Notes under the pieces: model-generated
Told to the model about the DNA's origin: nothing
Seen by the model: the letters and a program-made list of their open reading frames with translations, nothing else
Database searches by the model: none
Part shown: positions 14,642-25,848 of the stretch, in pieces
Layout of the letters: each line of letters starts with the position of its first letter
Numbering within the stretch: the first letter of the stretch is position 1
Assembly (NCBI RefSeq): GCF_001269905.1
Contig: NZ_LHVK01000003.1
Span: 600,981 to 664,980, forward strand
From: Pseudomonas corrugata
Lineage (GTDB): Bacteria; Pseudomonadota; Gammaproteobacteria; Pseudomonadales; Pseudomonadaceae
DNA: 64,000 bases
Reading direction: 5' to 3'
Position numbers and translations under genes: made by a program

Positions 14642-15898
14642 ATGGGGTATCAAAAGATTCAGGTTCCAGCCGTCGGTGACAAAATTACCGTCAATGCAGA
14701 CCATTCTCTTAATGTTCCCGACAACCCGATTATCCCCTTCATCGAAGGCGACGGCATTGGCGTCGACATCAGTCCGGTCATGATCAAGGTTGTGGACGCT
14801 GCGGTGCAGAAGGCCTACGGCGGCAAGCGGAAAATCTCCTGGATGGAAGTCTATGCCGGTGAAAAAGCCACCCAGGTCTACGACCAGGACACCTGGCTGC
14901 CCCAGGAAACCCTGGATGCGGTCAAGGATTACGTGGTTTCCATCAAGGGCCCCCTGACCACACCGGTCGGCGGCGGCATCCGCTCGTTGAACGTGGCCCT
15001 GCGTCAGCAGTTGGATCTGTATGTCTGCCTGCGCCCGGTGCGCTGGTTCGAAGGCGTGCCGAGCCCGGTGAAGAAACCAGGCGACGTGGACATGACGATC
15101 TTCCGTGAGAACTCCGAAGACATCTACGCCGGCATCGAGTGGAAGGCCGGTTCGGCCGAAGCCACCAAGGTCATCAAGTTCCTGAAAGAAGAAATGGGCG
15201 TCACCAAGATCCGTTTCGACGAAGATTGCGGCATCGGCGTCAAGCCGGTCTCCAAGCAGGGCACCAAGCGCCTGGCGCGCAAGGCCTTGCAATACGTGGT
15301 CGATAACGATCGCGATTCGCTGACCATCGTCCACAAAGGCAACATCATGAAGTTCACCGAAGGTGCCTTCAAGGAATGGGCCTACGAAGTGGCAGCCGAG
15401 GAGTTTGGTGCCACGCTGCTCGATGGCGGGCCGTGGATGCAATTCAAGAATCCGAAGACCGGTAAGAACGTGGTCGTCAAGGACGCCATCGCCGATGCGA
15501 TGCTCCAGCAGATCCTGTTGCGTCCGGCTGAGTATGACGTGATTGCAACCCTCAACCTCAACGGTGACTACCTCTCCGACGCTCTGGCGGCGGAGGTGGG
15601 CGGTATCGGTATTGCACCGGGTGCCAACCTCTCCGACACCGTGGCGATGTTCGAAGCCACCCACGGTACCGCGCCCAAGTATGCGGGCAAGGATCAGGTC
15701 AACCCCGGATCGCTGATTCTGTCGGCGGAAATGATGCTGCGCCACATGGGCTGGACCGAAGCGGCCGACCTGATTATCAAGGGCACCAACGGCGCGATTT
15801 CGGCCAAGACCGTGACCTATGATTTCGAACGCCTGATGGAAGGTGCCAAGCTGGTGTCGTCCTCAGGCTTCGGCGATGCCTTGATCTCGCACATGTAA
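14642..15898 (+). CDS. icd: Isocitrate dehydrogenase (NADP+), homodimeric type
   Basis: Dimeric TCA-cycle isocitrate dehydrogenase of 418 residues. It has the substrate and phosphorylation loop [26 protein letters not shown]; in E. coli the Ser of this loop is phosphorylated by AceK to push isocitrate to the glyoxylate shunt, and the Ser is conserved here. It also has the metal-binding segment [26 protein letters not shown]. The ATG at 14642 ([15 protein letters not shown]) is chosen over an in-frame codon 69 bp upstream, which would add sequence absent from the family. A strong terminator follows. Confidence 0.97.
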   Translation: MGYQKIQVPAVGDKITVNADHSLNVPDNPIIPFIEGDGIGVDISPVMIKVVDAAVQKAYGGKRKISWMEVYAGEKATQVYDQDTWLPQETLDAVKDYVVSIKGPLTTPVGGGIRSLNVALRQQLDLYVCLRPVRWFEGVPSPVKKPGDVDMTIFRENSEDIYAGIEWKAGSAEATKVIKFLKEEMGVTKIRFDEDCGIGVKPVSKQGTKRLARKALQYVVDNDRDSLTIVHKGNIMKFTEGAFKEWAYEVAAEEFGATLLDGGPWMQFKNPKTGKNVVVKDAIADAMLQQILLRPAEYDVIATLNLNGDYLSDALAAEVGGIGIAPGANLSDTVAMFEATHGTAPKYAGKDQVNPGSLILSAEMMLRHMGWTEAADLIIKGTNGAISAKTVTYDFERLMEGAKLVSSSGFGDALISHM

Positions 15899-15915
15899 GC
15901 GGGTCGACGGGCAAT

Positions 15916-15955
15916 AAAAGACGCCCGGCTCGAGTGATCGAACCGGGCGTCTTTT
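15916..15955. terminator. Bidirectional terminator between icd and cspD
   Basis: AAAAGACGCCCGG pairs perfectly with CCGGGCGTCTTTT around a 14-base loop, giving T-runs on both strands. It serves icd on the plus strand and cspD on the minus strand. Confidence 0.9.
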
Positions 15956-15975
15956 TGACCGATGGTGACAGCAGG

Positions 15976-16254
15976 TCAATGGGTTTCGGTGACTCTGGTT
16001 TTGACTTTGACTTTTTCGGGGATGGAGGTGCTTTCAACCTCGACCGGCGAAATATTGACCGCATGCAGGCCCTTGGGGCCCTGGATCACTTCGAATGTCA
16101 CGGGCTGCCCGGCCTTCAGGGTTTTATAACCGTCCATCCTGATTGCCGAAAAATGCGCGAAAAGGTCTTCATCCCTGCCAGACGCCAGAATAAAGCCGTA
16201 GCCCTTGGCGTTGTTGAACCATTTCACCTTGCCACTCATCTTGACGACCGACAT
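15976..16254 (-). CDS. cspD: Cold-shock domain protein CspD
   Basis: Single-stranded nucleic-acid-binding protein of 92 residues with one cold-shock domain. RNP1 is KGYGFI in KVKWFNNAKGYGFILASG, and RNP2 is LFAHFSAI. The C-terminal tail (VEVESTSIPEKVKVKTRVTETH) is unstructured and variable. In E. coli CspD is a stationary-phase inhibitor of replication rather than a cold-shock protein. Starts at 16254 (MSVVKMSGKV) and 16239 (MSGKV) are both possible; I prefer 16254 because an AGAGGG site lies about 9 nt upstream, whereas MSGKV has none. Its position before clpS is conserved. Confidence 0.88.
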   Translation of the reverse strand: MSVVKMSGKVKWFNNAKGYGFILASGRDEDLFAHFSAIRMDGYKTLKAGQPVTFEVIQGPKGLHAVNISPVEVESTSIPEKVKVKTRVTETH

Positions 16255-16480
16255 AGACCATTTCCCTCTGCAACGCACTCCATCACTGGAGTATCATCCA
16301 GTTCATCCGCAATCTAATCTTGCTTCAAGGATCGATTCCGCGGACCTTTTTAACCCGCGATGGGCTCTATTGGTTGTAACACCGTTTTGCCGATAGTCAA
16401 GGTGACCCGGCAGTGGCGGTTGAAATCGCCCGCCAGTGCCCCCATCACTGTATTTGCCAACTAAACGAACCTTTCTTTCC

Positions 16481-16843
16481 ATGCATGCAATCAGCCAGAT
16501 TCGACTAACATTCAATCAGGATCGCCCGGATCTACATGACGACGATTCCGCAGGCATTGCTGTTCAGGAAGCAAAGCCTGCGTTGCAGGCGCCACCGATG
16601 TACAAGGTGGTTTTGTTCAACGATGACTACACACCGATGGATTTCGTCGTCGAAGTGCTCGAGGTGTTTTTTAACCTGAATCGCGAGCTGGCGACCAAGG
16701 TCATGCTGGCCGTTCATACAGAGGGACGGGCAGTGTGTGGAGTGTTTACCCGCGACATCGCCGAAACAAAGGCCATGCAGGTCAACCAGTACGCCCGGGA
16801 AAGCCAGCATCCGCTACTCTGTGAAATCGAGAAGGACGGTTAA
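16481..16843 (+). CDS. clpS: ClpAP adaptor ClpS
   Basis: N-recognin that delivers proteins with N-terminal Leu, Phe, Tyr or Trp to ClpAP. The 120-residue protein has a flexible N-terminal extension, then the folded core [23 protein letters not shown], with the Asn-Asp pair that holds the substrate alpha-amino group, and [19 protein letters not shown] with the conserved pocket His. The ATG at 16481 gives [18 protein letters not shown], which I recognise as the Pseudomonas start; no clear Shine-Dalgarno is visible. clpA follows 29 bp later. Confidence 0.95.
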   Translation: MHAISQIRLTFNQDRPDLHDDDSAGIAVQEAKPALQAPPMYKVVLFNDDYTPMDFVVEVLEVFFNLNRELATKVMLAVHTEGRAVCGVFTRDIAETKAMQVNQYARESQHPLLCEIEKDG

Positions 16844-16872
16844 CGCCGACCACTTGGGTATGAGGTGAAGCC

Positions 16873-19143
16873 ATGTTAAACCGCGAGCTCGAAGTCACCC
16901 TCAATCTTGCCTTCAAGGAGGCTCGTTCGAAGCGTCATGAATTCATGACCGTCGAGCACCTGCTGCTGGCCCTACTGGATAACGAGGCTGCCGCCACCGT
17001 ATTGCGTGCCTGCGGCGCCAATCTCGATAAACTCAAGCATGATCTGCAGGAGTTCATTGACTCCACCACGCCATTGATTCCCGTTCATGACGAGGATCGC
17101 GAAACCCAGCCAACCCTGGGCTTCCAGCGTGTACTGCAACGTGCTGTCTTTCATGTACAGAGCTCGGGCAAGCGTGAAGTCACCGGTGCCAACGTGCTGG
17201 TCGCCATCTTCAGCGAACAGGAAAGCCAGGCGGTCTTCCTGCTCAAGCAGCAGAGCGTTGCGCGTATAGATGTCGTCAATTACATCGCCCATGGCATTTC
17301 CAAGGTGCCGGGGCATGGCGATCATTCCGAAGGTGAACAGGATATGCAGGACGAGGAGGGCGGTGAGTCTTCTTCTTCGGGCAATCCGCTGGATGCCTAT
17401 GCCAGCAACCTGAACGAACTGGCGCGCCAGGGTCGCATCGATCCGTTGGTCGGGCGCGAAGCCGAGGTCGAGCGCGTCGCGCAGATCCTGGCCCGGCGTC
17501 GCAAGAACAACCCGTTGCTGGTGGGCGAGGCGGGCGTGGGTAAAACCGCGATTGCCGAAGGCCTGGCCAAGCGCATTGTCGACAACCAGGTGCCGGACCT
17601 GCTGGCCAACAGCGTGGTGTACTCCCTCGATCTGGGCGCCCTGCTGGCCGGCACCAAGTACCGCGGCGATTTCGAGAAGCGCTTCAAGGCATTGCTGGGC
17701 GAGTTGAAGAAGCGTCCCCAGGCGATCCTGTTCATCGATGAAATCCACACCATCATCGGTGCGGGCGCTGCGTCCGGTGGGGTCATGGACGCCTCGAACC
17801 TGCTCAAGCCATTGCTGTCGTCGGGTGATATCCGTTGCATCGGGTCGACCACCTTCCAGGAATTCCGCGGGATCTTCGAGAAGGACCGAGCCCTGGCACG
17901 GCGCTTCCAGAAAGTCGACGTCTCGGAGCCTTCGGTGGAAGACACCATCGGTATTCTGCGTGGCTTGAAGGGGCGGTTCGAACTGCACCACAGTATCGAG
18001 TACAGCGATGAAGCCCTGCGGGCCGCGGCTGAACTGGCCTCGCGCTACATCAATGATCGGCACATGCCGGACAAGGCCATCGACGTGATCGACGAGGCCG
18101 GTGCTTACCAGCGTCTGCAGCCGGTGGAGAAACGCGTCAAGCGCATCGAAGTGCCTCAGGTCGAGGATATCGTGGCGAAGATCGCACGTATTCCGCCCAA
18201 GCACGTCACCAGTTCCGACAAGGAGTTGCTGCGTAACCTGGAGCGTGACCTGAAGTTGACGGTATTCGGCCAGGATGCGGCCATCGATTCGCTGTCGACC
18301 GCTATCAAGCTGTCCCGTGCCGGCCTCAAGTCGCCAGACAAACCGGTTGGTTCCTTTCTGTTCGCCGGCCCTACCGGTGTGGGCAAGACCGAGGCTGCGC
18401 GGCAACTGGCCAAGGCGATGGGGATCGAGCTGGTGCGCTTCGACATGTCCGAGTACATGGAGCGCCACACCGTATCGCGTCTGATCGGTGCGCCTCCGGG
18501 GTATGTCGGATTCGACCAGGGCGGCCTGCTGACCGAAGCCATCACCAAGCAACCTCACTGCGTGCTGTTGCTCGATGAAATCGAGAAGGCGCATCCGGAA
18601 GTCTTCAACCTGCTCCTGCAGGTCATGGACCACGGTACGCTCACCGATAACAACGGGCGCAAGGCGGACTTCCGCAACGTGATCGTGATCATGACCACGA
18701 ACGCCGGCGCCGAAACCGCTGCGCGTGCTTCGATCGGTTTCACCCATCAGGACCATTCGTCCGATGCGATGGAAGTGATCAAGAAGAGCTTCACGCCTGA
18801 ATTCCGCAACCGCCTGGACACCATTATCCAGTTTGGTCGCCTCAGCCATGAGGTCATCAAAAGTGTGGTGGACAAGTTCCTCACCGAACTTCAGGCGCAG
18901 CTCGAGGACAAGCGTGTGCTGCTGGAAGTCACCGATGCGGCCCGCAGTTGGCTCGCAGAGGGTGGTTACGATGTGACGATGGGTGCGCGGCCGATGGCTC
19001 GCTTGATCCAGGACAAGATCAAGCGTCCGCTGGCCGAGGAAATCCTCTTTGGTGAACTGGCCGAGCATGGCGGTGTGGTGCACATCGACATCAAGGATGG
19101 CGAGCTGACCTTCGACTTCGAAACCACGGCTGAAATGGCCTGA
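16873..19143 (+). CDS. clpA: ATP-dependent Clp protease ATP-binding subunit ClpA
   Basis: AAA+ unfoldase that feeds substrates to ClpP. The 756-residue protein has the N-terminal Clp repeat domain that docks ClpS (MLNRELEVTLNLAFKEAR onward). It has two AAA+ modules: Walker A GEAGVGKT near residue 219 with Walker B ILFIDEIHT, and Walker A GPTGVGKT near residue 499 with VLLLDEIEKAHPEV. The acidic linker after the N-domain (HSEGEQDMQDEEGGESSSS) is usual. The substrate pore loop KYRGDFEKRF is present. It forms an operon with clpS; a strong terminator follows. ClpP is not encoded in this window. Confidence 0.97.
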   Translation: MLNRELEVTLNLAFKEARSKRHEFMTVEHLLLALLDNEAAATVLRACGANLDKLKHDLQEFIDSTTPLIPVHDEDRETQPTLGFQRVLQRAVFHVQSSGKREVTGANVLVAIFSEQESQAVFLLKQQSVARIDVVNYIAHGISKVPGHGDHSEGEQDMQDEEGGESSSSGNPLDAYASNLNELARQGRIDPLVGREAEVERVAQILARRRKNNPLLVGEAGVGKTAIAEGLAKRIVDNQVPDLLANSVVYSLDLGALLAGTKYRGDFEKRFKALLGELKKRPQAILFIDEIHTIIGAGAASGGVMDASNLLKPLLSSGDIRCIGSTTFQEFRGIFEKDRALARRFQKVDVSEPSVEDTIGILRGLKGRFELHHSIEYSDEALRAAAELASRYINDRHMPDKAIDVIDEAGAYQRLQPVEKRVKRIEVPQVEDIVAKIARIPPKHVTSSDKELLRNLERDLKLTVFGQDAAIDSLSTAIKLSRAGLKSPDKPVGSFLFAGPTGVGKTEAARQLAKAMGIELVRFDMSEYMERHTVSRLIGAPPGYVGFDQGGLLTEAITKQPHCVLLLDEIEKAHPEVFNLLLQVMDHGTLTDNNGRKADFRNVIVIMTTNAGAETAARASIGFTHQDHSSDAMEVIKKSFTPEFRNRLDTIIQFGRLSHEVIKSVVDKFLTELQAQLEDKRVLLEVTDAARSWLAEGGYDVTMGARPMARLIQDKIKRPLAEEILFGELAEHGGVVHIDIKDGELTFDFETTAEMA

Positions 19144-19163
19144 TCGAAACCTGTAATAAGCAG

Positions 19164-19187
19164 AAAGGCGCCGGAAGGCGCCTTTTT
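19164..19187 (+). terminator. Terminator of clpSA
   Basis: AAAGGCGCC, loop GGAA, GGCGCCTTTTT lies 20 bp after the clpA stop. Confidence 0.9.
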
Positions 19188-19222
19188 GCTGTCTTGAAGA
19201 TATCGAGTTCACCGCAGTCCCT

Positions 19223-19310
19223 TGTGGGCGAGCCTGCTCGCGATAGCGCCGACAGATTCAACATCAATGCGAGCTGATGCGCCGCCATCGCGAGCAGGCT
19301 CGCTCCCACA
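19223..19310. repeat. REP pair, inverted
   Basis: TTGTGGGCGAGCCTGCTCGCGATAGCG on the left (one A missing from the usual GGGAGCGAG) pairs with CCATCGCGAGCAGGCTCGCTCCCACA on the right. It lies between the convergent clpA and infA terminators. In E. coli tRNA serW occupies this position; no tRNA is present here. Confidence 0.85.
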
Positions 19311-19346
19311 TGGGGTCTGCGTGGTTATCAAATCCCAGGCAAACAA

Positions 19347-19373
19347 AAACGCCCGGCATCAGCCGGGCGTTTT
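19347..19373 (-). terminator. Terminator of infA
   Basis: AAAACGCCCGGC and GCCGGGCGTTTT form a perfect stem around ATC(A). The minus-strand T-run follows, about 12 bp after the infA stop. Confidence 0.88.
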
Positions 19374-19384
19374 GTATTGACCTG

Positions 19385-19603
19385 TTAGCGAGCGCGGTAA
19401 GTGATGCGCCCTTTGCTCAAGTCATAGGGCGTCAGCTCGACGCGCACTTTGTCGCCGGTAAGAATACGAATGTAGTTCTTGCGCATCTTGCCGGAGATGT
19501 GCGCGGTAACGACGTGCCCATTTTCCAACTCCACGCGAAACATGGTGTTGGGCAGGGTGTCGACGACAGTGCCTTCCATTTCGAAGCTGTCTTCTTTCGA
19601 CAT
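19385..19603 (-). CDS. infA: Translation initiation factor IF-1
   Basis: 72-residue S1/OB-fold protein that occupies the ribosomal A site during initiation. The sequence [20 protein letters not shown], then [26 protein letters not shown] and [21 protein letters not shown], is essentially the canonical bacterial IF-1. The start at 19603 has GAGGG about 9 nt upstream; longer in-frame readings upstream are not part of the protein. It is monocistronic, with its own terminator. Confidence 0.98.
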
Positions 19604-19703
19604 GCAGTAAAGCCCTCGGTATCCAGTGAATGGCCCGGTGCAACTGCGCCAGGCAAAAGCGGCGTGCATTGTGCCCGAAAAAAGGGGGGCAAGCCAAGGG
19701 GTT

Positions 19704-19835
19704 CTAGTGTCCTGTCTCGGAAATACGTTCTTTTTGGGTGAGTGGCTCGGGTGTTCGGCCAAGGCGCGGCAACGCTGGCCAGGCACCCAAGACGCCGCCA
19801 AAAATGAACAGCTTATTTCCGAGGCAGGACGCTAG
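19704..19835. mobile_element. MITE-like inverted-repeat element at the 3' end of bpt
   Basis: CTAGTGTCCTGTCTCGGAAATA on the left is matched by an inverted CTAGCGTCCTGCCTCGGAAATA on the right, 20 of 22 identical. Secondary matching GTTC/GAAC follows just inside. The interior (about 88 bp) has no ORF and is GC-rich. The outermost CTAG is present at both ends and could be a 4-bp target duplication. The right end provides the TAG stop codon of bpt. The size and the lack of a coding interior suggest a non-autonomous miniature transposable element; I cannot name the parental IS. Confidence 0.55.
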
Positions 19836-20539
19836 CTGAGGACAACCCAACGCTGGTTGACCAGCAGTTCAATCGGCCGATATTGGGTCTTGTAGTTCAT
19901 TTTCTTGCAGTTCTTGATCCAGTAGCCCAGGTACACCGCTTCCAGGCCCAGGCGTCGGGCTTCGTTGATCTGCCAGAGAATGGCAAAGCGCCCCAGGCTG
20001 CGCCGTTCTTCTTCCGGCTCATAGAAGGTGTACACCGCCGAAAGCCCATTGGGCAGCAAGTCCGTGACGGCAATCGCTACCAGTTGCCCTTCGAGACGGA
20101 ATTCATAGAAGCGGGAAAAGGGCAGGTCGCGCACGAGGAAGGTCGCAAACTGATCGCGGCTGGGCGGGTACATGTCGCCGTCGGCATGACGTTGCTCGAT
20201 GTAGCGCTGGTACAGGTCGAAATACTCTTCGCTGAACTGTGGCTTGGCCGGCCGGACCTGGAGATCGGCGTTGCGCTTGAAAATGCGTTTCTGCTGGCGA
20301 TCAGGTGTAAATTGCGCCACAGGGATGCGCGCCGGTACGCACGCATTGCAATGTTGGCAATGAGGCCGGTAGAGATGATCGCCACTGCGCCGAAAGCCCA
20401 TTTCCGACAGGTCTGCGTAGACATGCACATCCATGGGCTGGCTAGGGTCGAGGAACAGCGTCGTGGCCTGCTCTTCGGGCAGATAACTGCAAGAGTGAGG
20501 TTGAGTGGCATAGAACTTCAAGCGCGCCAACTCGGTCAT
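19832..20539 (-). CDS. bpt: Aspartate/glutamate leucyltransferase (Bpt)
   Basis: Transfers Leu from Leu-tRNA to proteins with N-terminal Asp or Glu, creating ClpS ligands. The 235-residue protein has the ATE/Bpt N-terminal cysteine cluster region ([10 protein letters not shown], and [18 protein letters not shown] near residue 60) and the GNAT-like C-terminal half with [26 protein letters not shown] and [15 protein letters not shown]. The ATG at 20539 has GAGGG 6 nt upstream. Its stop codon lies in the right end of a MITE-like element, so the last residues may differ from relatives. aat is 56 bp upstream on the same strand. Confidence 0.95.
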   Translation of the reverse strand: MTELARLKFYATQPHSCSYLPEEQATTLFLDPSQPMDVHVYADLSEMGFRRSGDHLYRPHCQHCNACVPARIPVAQFTPDRQQKRIFKRNADLQVRPAKPQFSEEYFDLYQRYIEQRHADGDMYPPSRDQFATFLVRDLPFSRFYEFRLEGQLVAIAVTDLLPNGLSAVYTFYEPEEERRSLGRFAILWQINEARRLGLEAVYLGYWIKNCKKMNYKTQYRPIELLVNQRWVVLS

Positions 20540-20595
20540 GATCAACCCTCGGGATAAGCTTTGGATTAAGTGTAAGCCACTGGTGCGAATGTCGC

Positions 20596-21276
20596 TCAGC
20601 AAACCCAGGTTGCACGGTTGGGCTGGTCCAGGTGCGCCTTGAGGTAACCGGCAAATGCCGAGCGAGTAATCGATCGGGCGCCCAGGCTGTGCAAGTGCTC
20701 GGTGGGCATTTGACAGTCTATCAGCACAAAGCCGGCCGTCTTGAGGTGTTGGACCAACGTGGCAAAGCCGAATTTCGACGCGTTGTCGGCCCGGCTGAAC
20801 ATGGATTCGCCGAAAAACAATTGGCCCATGGCCAAGCCGTACAGGCCGCCTACCAGCAGGCCCTGGTCCCAGACCTCCACGGAATGGGCAAGGCCGCGAC
20901 GATGCAATTCCAGGTAGGCGGTTTGCATGGCTTCGGTGATCCAGGTGCCGTCCGCATACGCCCGCGGCGCGGCGCAGGCCCGGATGACCGCCGCGAAATC
21001 CTTGTCGAACGTCACTTCATAACGTTGTTTGCGCAGGAGCTTGCCCAGGCTGCGCGAGACATGCAGTTCGTCGGGAAACAACACCGTGCGAGGGTCGGGA
21101 GACCACCACAGGATCGGTTGTCCCTCGGAAAACCAGGGGAAACAGCCGTGGCGATAGGCCTGGATCAGCCGGTCCGCAGACAGATCGCCGCCGGCGGCCA
21201 GCAAGCCGTTGGGATCGCGCATGGCTTTTTCCAGGGGTGGAAAATCGAAGGTGTTGCGTTGTAACCACGTCAGCAT
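20596..21276 (-). CDS. aat: Leucyl/phenylalanyl-tRNA--protein transferase
   Basis: Adds Leu or Phe from aminoacyl-tRNA to N-terminal Lys or Arg, making N-degrons for ClpS/ClpAP. The 226-residue protein starts [19 protein letters not shown] and contains [56 protein letters not shown] and [15 protein letters not shown], all family signatures. The ATG at 21276 is the usual start. It lies between trxB and bpt; all are on the minus strand and close enough (83 and 56 bp) to be co-transcribed. Confidence 0.97.
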   Translation of the reverse strand: MLTWLQRNTFDFPPLEKAMRDPNGLLAAGGDLSADRLIQAYRHGCFPWFSEGQPILWWSPDPRTVLFPDELHVSRSLGKLLRKQRYEVTFDKDFAAVIRACAAPRAYADGTWITEAMQTAYLELHRRGLAHSVEVWDQGLLVGGLYGLAMGQLFFGESMFSRADNASKFGFATLVQHLKTAGFVLIDCQMPTEHLHSLGARSITRSAFAGYLKAHLDQPNRATWVC

Positions 21277-21359
21277 TGTTGTCCGAACTTGCAGAAGGGG
21301 AGGGTGATGTAGCGAGGGGGGAAGCCCCTCGCCATGAGCACTGGTTCGAAGATTAACCG

Positions 21360-22637
<1,278 letters not shown>

Positions 22638-25043
22638 TTGAAGAAATCCACCGCAGCACCTAAAACAGTCGTTCCGCTCTGGCGCCAGCAATTGCACTAC
22701 CGGCTCAAGGAAGGTGCATTGATCGCCATCGGTGCCTTGTGTCTGTTCCTGATGATGGCGTTGCTGACCTACGGCAAGGACGATCCGGGCTGGAGCCATA
22801 ACAGCAAGATCGACGACGTGCAGAACTTCGGCGGTCCGGCCGGCTCCTACAGCGCCGACATCCTGTTCATGGTGCTGGGTTACTTCGCCTATATCTTCCC
22901 GTTGTTGCTGGCAATCAAGGCGTACCAGATATTTCGCCAGCGCCACGAGCCATGGCAGTGGAGCGGCTGGTTGTTTTCCTGGCGTCTGATCGGCCTGGTG
23001 TTCCTGGTGCTATCGGGGGCCGCACTGGCCCATATCCATTTCCATGCCCCTACCGGCTTGCCGGCCGGGGCGGGCGGCGCACTGGGGGAAAGCCTCGGCG
23101 ATCTGGCCCGGAACGCCCTGAACATCCAGGGCAGCACGTTGTTGTTCATCGCCCTGTTCCTGTTTGGCCTGACGGTGTTCACCGACCTGTCGTGGTTCAA
23201 GGTCATGGACGTCACCGGCAAGATCACCCTCGACCTGATCGAGTTGATCCAGGGCGCCCTGAATCGCTGGTGGGCGGCGCGCACCGAGCGAAAGCAACTG
23301 GTGGCGCAACTGCGTGAAGTGGACGACCGGGTCCATGACGTGGTGGCACCGACGGTGCCCGACAAGCGCGAGCAGGCCAAGGTCAAGGAACGCCTGATCG
23401 AGCGCGAGCAGGCCTTGAGCAAGCACATGTCCGAGCGCGAGAAGCAGGTGCCACCGGTCATTACCATGGCTCCGGCCAAGGCGCCCGAGCCAAGCAAGCG
23501 CGTGCAGAAGGAGAAGCAGGTGCCGCTGTTCGTCGACAGCGCGGTGGAGGGCACCTTGCCGCCGATCTCGATCCTGGACCCTGCGGAAAAGAAGCAGCTC
23601 AATTATTCTCCCGAATCCCTGGCGGCGGTGGGTCATCTGCTGGAGATCAAACTCAAGGAGTTCGGAGTCGAGGTGTCGGTGGATTCGATTCACCCGGGCC
23701 CGGTCATCACCCGTTACGAAATCCAGCCGGCCGCCGGCGTGAAGGTCAGCCGCATCGCCAACCTCGCCAAGGACCTGGCGCGGTCGCTGGCCGTGACCAG
23801 CGTGCGGGTGGTGGAAGTGATTCCCGGCAAAACCACTGTGGGTATCGAGATTCCCAACGAGGACCGTCAGATCGTGCGCTTCTCCGAAGTGCTGTCGACG
23901 CCCGAATACGACAACCACAAGTCTCCGGTCACCCTGGCCCTGGGCCACGACATCGGCGGCAAGCCGGTTATCACCGACCTGGCGAAGATGCCCCACCTGC
24001 TGGTGGCCGGTACTACCGGTTCTGGTAAGTCGGTGGGCGTGAACGCGATGATTCTGTCGATCCTGTTCAAGTCTGGCCCTGAAGACGCCAAACTGATCAT
24101 GATCGACCCGAAAATGCTTGAATTGTCGATCTACGAAGGTATCCCGCACCTCTTGTGCCCGGTGGTCACCGACATGAAGGACGCCGCCAATGCCCTGCGC
24201 TGGAGCGTCGCCGAGATGGAGCGCCGCTACAAGCTGATGGCGAAGCTGGGGGTGCGCAACCTGTCGGGCTTCAACGCCAAGGTCAAGGAGGCCGAAGAGG
24301 CGGGCACGCCATTGACCGACCCGCTGTACCACCGCGAAAACATCCACGACGAAGCGCCGCTGCTGCACAAGTTGCCGACCATCGTGGTGGTGGTGGACGA
24401 ATTCGCCGACATGATGATGATCGTCGGCAAGAAGGTCGAAGAGCTGATCGCCCGTATCGCCCAGAAGGCCCGTGCGGCCGGTATTCACCTGATCCTCGCT
24501 ACGCAGCGGCCGTCGGTGGACGTGATCACCGGCCTGATCAAGGCCAACATTCCGACCCGCATGGCGTTCCAGGTGTCCAGCAAGATCGACTCGCGGACCA
24601 TCATCGACCAGGGCGGCGCCGAGCAACTGCTCGGTCACGGTGACATGCTCTACATGCCGCCTGGCACCAGCCTGCCGATCCGGGTGCACGGTGCGTTCGT
24701 CTCCGACGACGAAGTGCACCGCGTGGTGGAAGCCTGGAAACTGCGCGGCGCTCCCGAATACAACGACGACATCCTCAATGGCGTCGAAGAAGCCGGTAGC
24801 GGTTTCGAGGGCGGTGGCGGCGGTGGCGACGAGGATGCGGAAACCGATGCGCTCTACGACGAAGCGGTGCAGTTCGTTCTGGAAAGCCGTCGGGCATCGA
24901 TCTCCGCCGTCCAGCGCAAGCTCAAGATCGGCTATAACCGTGCCGCACGCATGATCGAGGCCATGGAGATGGCCGGGGTCGTGACGGCCATGAACACCAA
25001 TGGTTCGCGCGAAGTGCTGGCGCCGGGCCCGATGCGCGACTGA
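22638..25043 (+). CDS. ftsK: DNA translocase FtsK
   Basis: Septum-located DNA pump that coordinates chromosome dimer resolution with division. The 801-residue protein has four or so N-terminal transmembrane segments (residues about 27-180), then a short linker rich in charged residues. The RecA-like motor follows, with Walker A GTTGSGKS near residue 457 and Walker [13 protein letters not shown] near 585. The C-terminal gamma winged helix ([24 protein letters not shown]) reads KOPS. The start is TTG at 22638 with AGGAAA upstream, giving [18 protein letters not shown]; no ATG fits. Its linker is short compared with the 1329-residue E. coli protein, as in other pseudomonads. Confidence 0.96.
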   Translation: MKKSTAAPKTVVPLWRQQLHYRLKEGALIAIGALCLFLMMALLTYGKDDPGWSHNSKIDDVQNFGGPAGSYSADILFMVLGYFAYIFPLLLAIKAYQIFRQRHEPWQWSGWLFSWRLIGLVFLVLSGAALAHIHFHAPTGLPAGAGGALGESLGDLARNALNIQGSTLLFIALFLFGLTVFTDLSWFKVMDVTGKITLDLIELIQGALNRWWAARTERKQLVAQLREVDDRVHDVVAPTVPDKREQAKVKERLIEREQALSKHMSEREKQVPPVITMAPAKAPEPSKRVQKEKQVPLFVDSAVEGTLPPISILDPAEKKQLNYSPESLAAVGHLLEIKLKEFGVEVSVDSIHPGPVITRYEIQPAAGVKVSRIANLAKDLARSLAVTSVRVVEVIPGKTTVGIEIPNEDRQIVRFSEVLSTPEYDNHKSPVTLALGHDIGGKPVITDLAKMPHLLVAGTTGSGKSVGVNAMILSILFKSGPEDAKLIMIDPKMLELSIYEGIPHLLCPVVTDMKDAANALRWSVAEMERRYKLMAKLGVRNLSGFNAKVKEAEEAGTPLTDPLYHRENIHDEAPLLHKLPTIVVVVDEFADMMMIVGKKVEELIARIAQKARAAGIHLILATQRPSVDVITGLIKANIPTRMAFQVSSKIDSRTIIDQGGAEQLLGHGDMLYMPPGTSLPIRVHGAFVSDDEVHRVVEAWKLRGAPEYNDDILNGVEEAGSGFEGGGGGGDEDAETDALYDEAVQFVLESRRASISAVQRKLKIGYNRAARMIEAMEMAGVVTAMNTNGSREVLAPGPMRD

Positions 25044-25099
25044 TGACTCGGGCGGCCCTGTAGGCGCCGCTCGCCCCCCACGAATTCATGAGGACTCCC

Positions 25100-25723
25100 A
25101 TGCGCCTGATTCGCATGCTGCTGTTGCCCGTACTGGCCCTGACCACCTTGTCGGCCCATGCCGACGAAAAGGACGTGGCTCGCCTGACCCAGCTGTTGGA
25201 AACATCCAAGACCCTGACCGCACGCTTTTCCCAGCTGACCCTCGACGGCAGCGGTACTCAGTTGCAGGAAACCGCCGGTGACATGGCGCTCCAGCGTCCG
25301 GGGCTGTTCTACTGGCACACCGACGCACCGGCCGAGCAGTTGATGGTGTCCGACGGCAAGAAAGTCTCCCTGTGGGACCCGGACCTGGAGCAGGTCACCA
25401 TCAAGAATCTCGACCAGCGCCTGACCCAGACGCCGGCGTTGTTGCTGTCGGGTGATATTTCCAAGATCAGCCAGAGTTTCGACATCACCGCCAAGGAAGC
25501 GGGCGGCGTGATCGACTTCACCCTCAAGCCCAAGACCAAGGACAGTCTGTTCGACAGCCTGCGCCTGTCGTTCCGCAACGGCCTGGTCAATGACATGCAA
25601 CTGATCGACAGCGTCGGCCAGCGTACCAACATCCTGTTCACCGGGGTCAAGGCCAACGAGCCGATCGCGGCGTCCAAGTTCAAGTTCGACATTCCCAAGG
25701 GTGCTGACGTCATCCAGGAATAA
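25100..25723 (+). CDS. lolA: Outer-membrane lipoprotein carrier protein LolA
   Basis: Periplasmic chaperone that moves lipoproteins from LolCDE to LolB. The 207-residue precursor starts [21 protein letters not shown], a signal peptide cleaved before DEKDVARL. The mature part has [11 protein letters not shown] and the hydrophobic-pocket strands with [34 protein letters not shown]. The ATG at 25100 has GAGG 6 nt upstream; an in-frame ATG 12 bases earlier overlaps that site. The ftsK-lolA-rarA order is conserved with E. coli. Confidence 0.95.
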   Translation: MRLIRMLLLPVLALTTLSAHADEKDVARLTQLLETSKTLTARFSQLTLDGSGTQLQETAGDMALQRPGLFYWHTDAPAEQLMVSDGKKVSLWDPDLEQVTIKNLDQRLTQTPALLLSGDISKISQSFDITAKEAGGVIDFTLKPKTKDSLFDSLRLSFRNGLVNDMQLIDSVGQRTNILFTGVKANEPIAASKFKFDIPKGADVIQE

Positions 25724-25753
25724 GCACCGCCCCCCCTGTGGGATATGGCCTTG

Positions 25754-25795
25754 CTCCCACAAAGCTGCTCCTACAGAGCTGCTCCCACAGAGCTG
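25754..25795. repeat. Three tandem copies of a 14-bp unit
   Basis: CTCCCACAAAGCTG, CTCCTACAGAGCTG and CTCCCACAGAGCTG follow one another without spacing in the gap between lolA and rarA. The unit resembles the end of a REP arm (CTCCCACA). A degenerate TGTGGGA lies just upstream. Confidence 0.8.
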
Positions 25796-25848
25796 CCCTC
25801 CGGCAGACAGTATCGGCACCAGGACCCAGTGAGGTTGCATAAGCAGTG

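Noticed and set aside
16972..19212. Minus-strand 746-codon frame opposite clpA
   Set aside because: Shadow of clpA; no recognisable domain.
19144..19384. tRNA-Ser gene between clpA and infA, as in E. coli
   Set aside because: No cloverleaf or TTCRA segment; the gap holds terminators and a REP pair.
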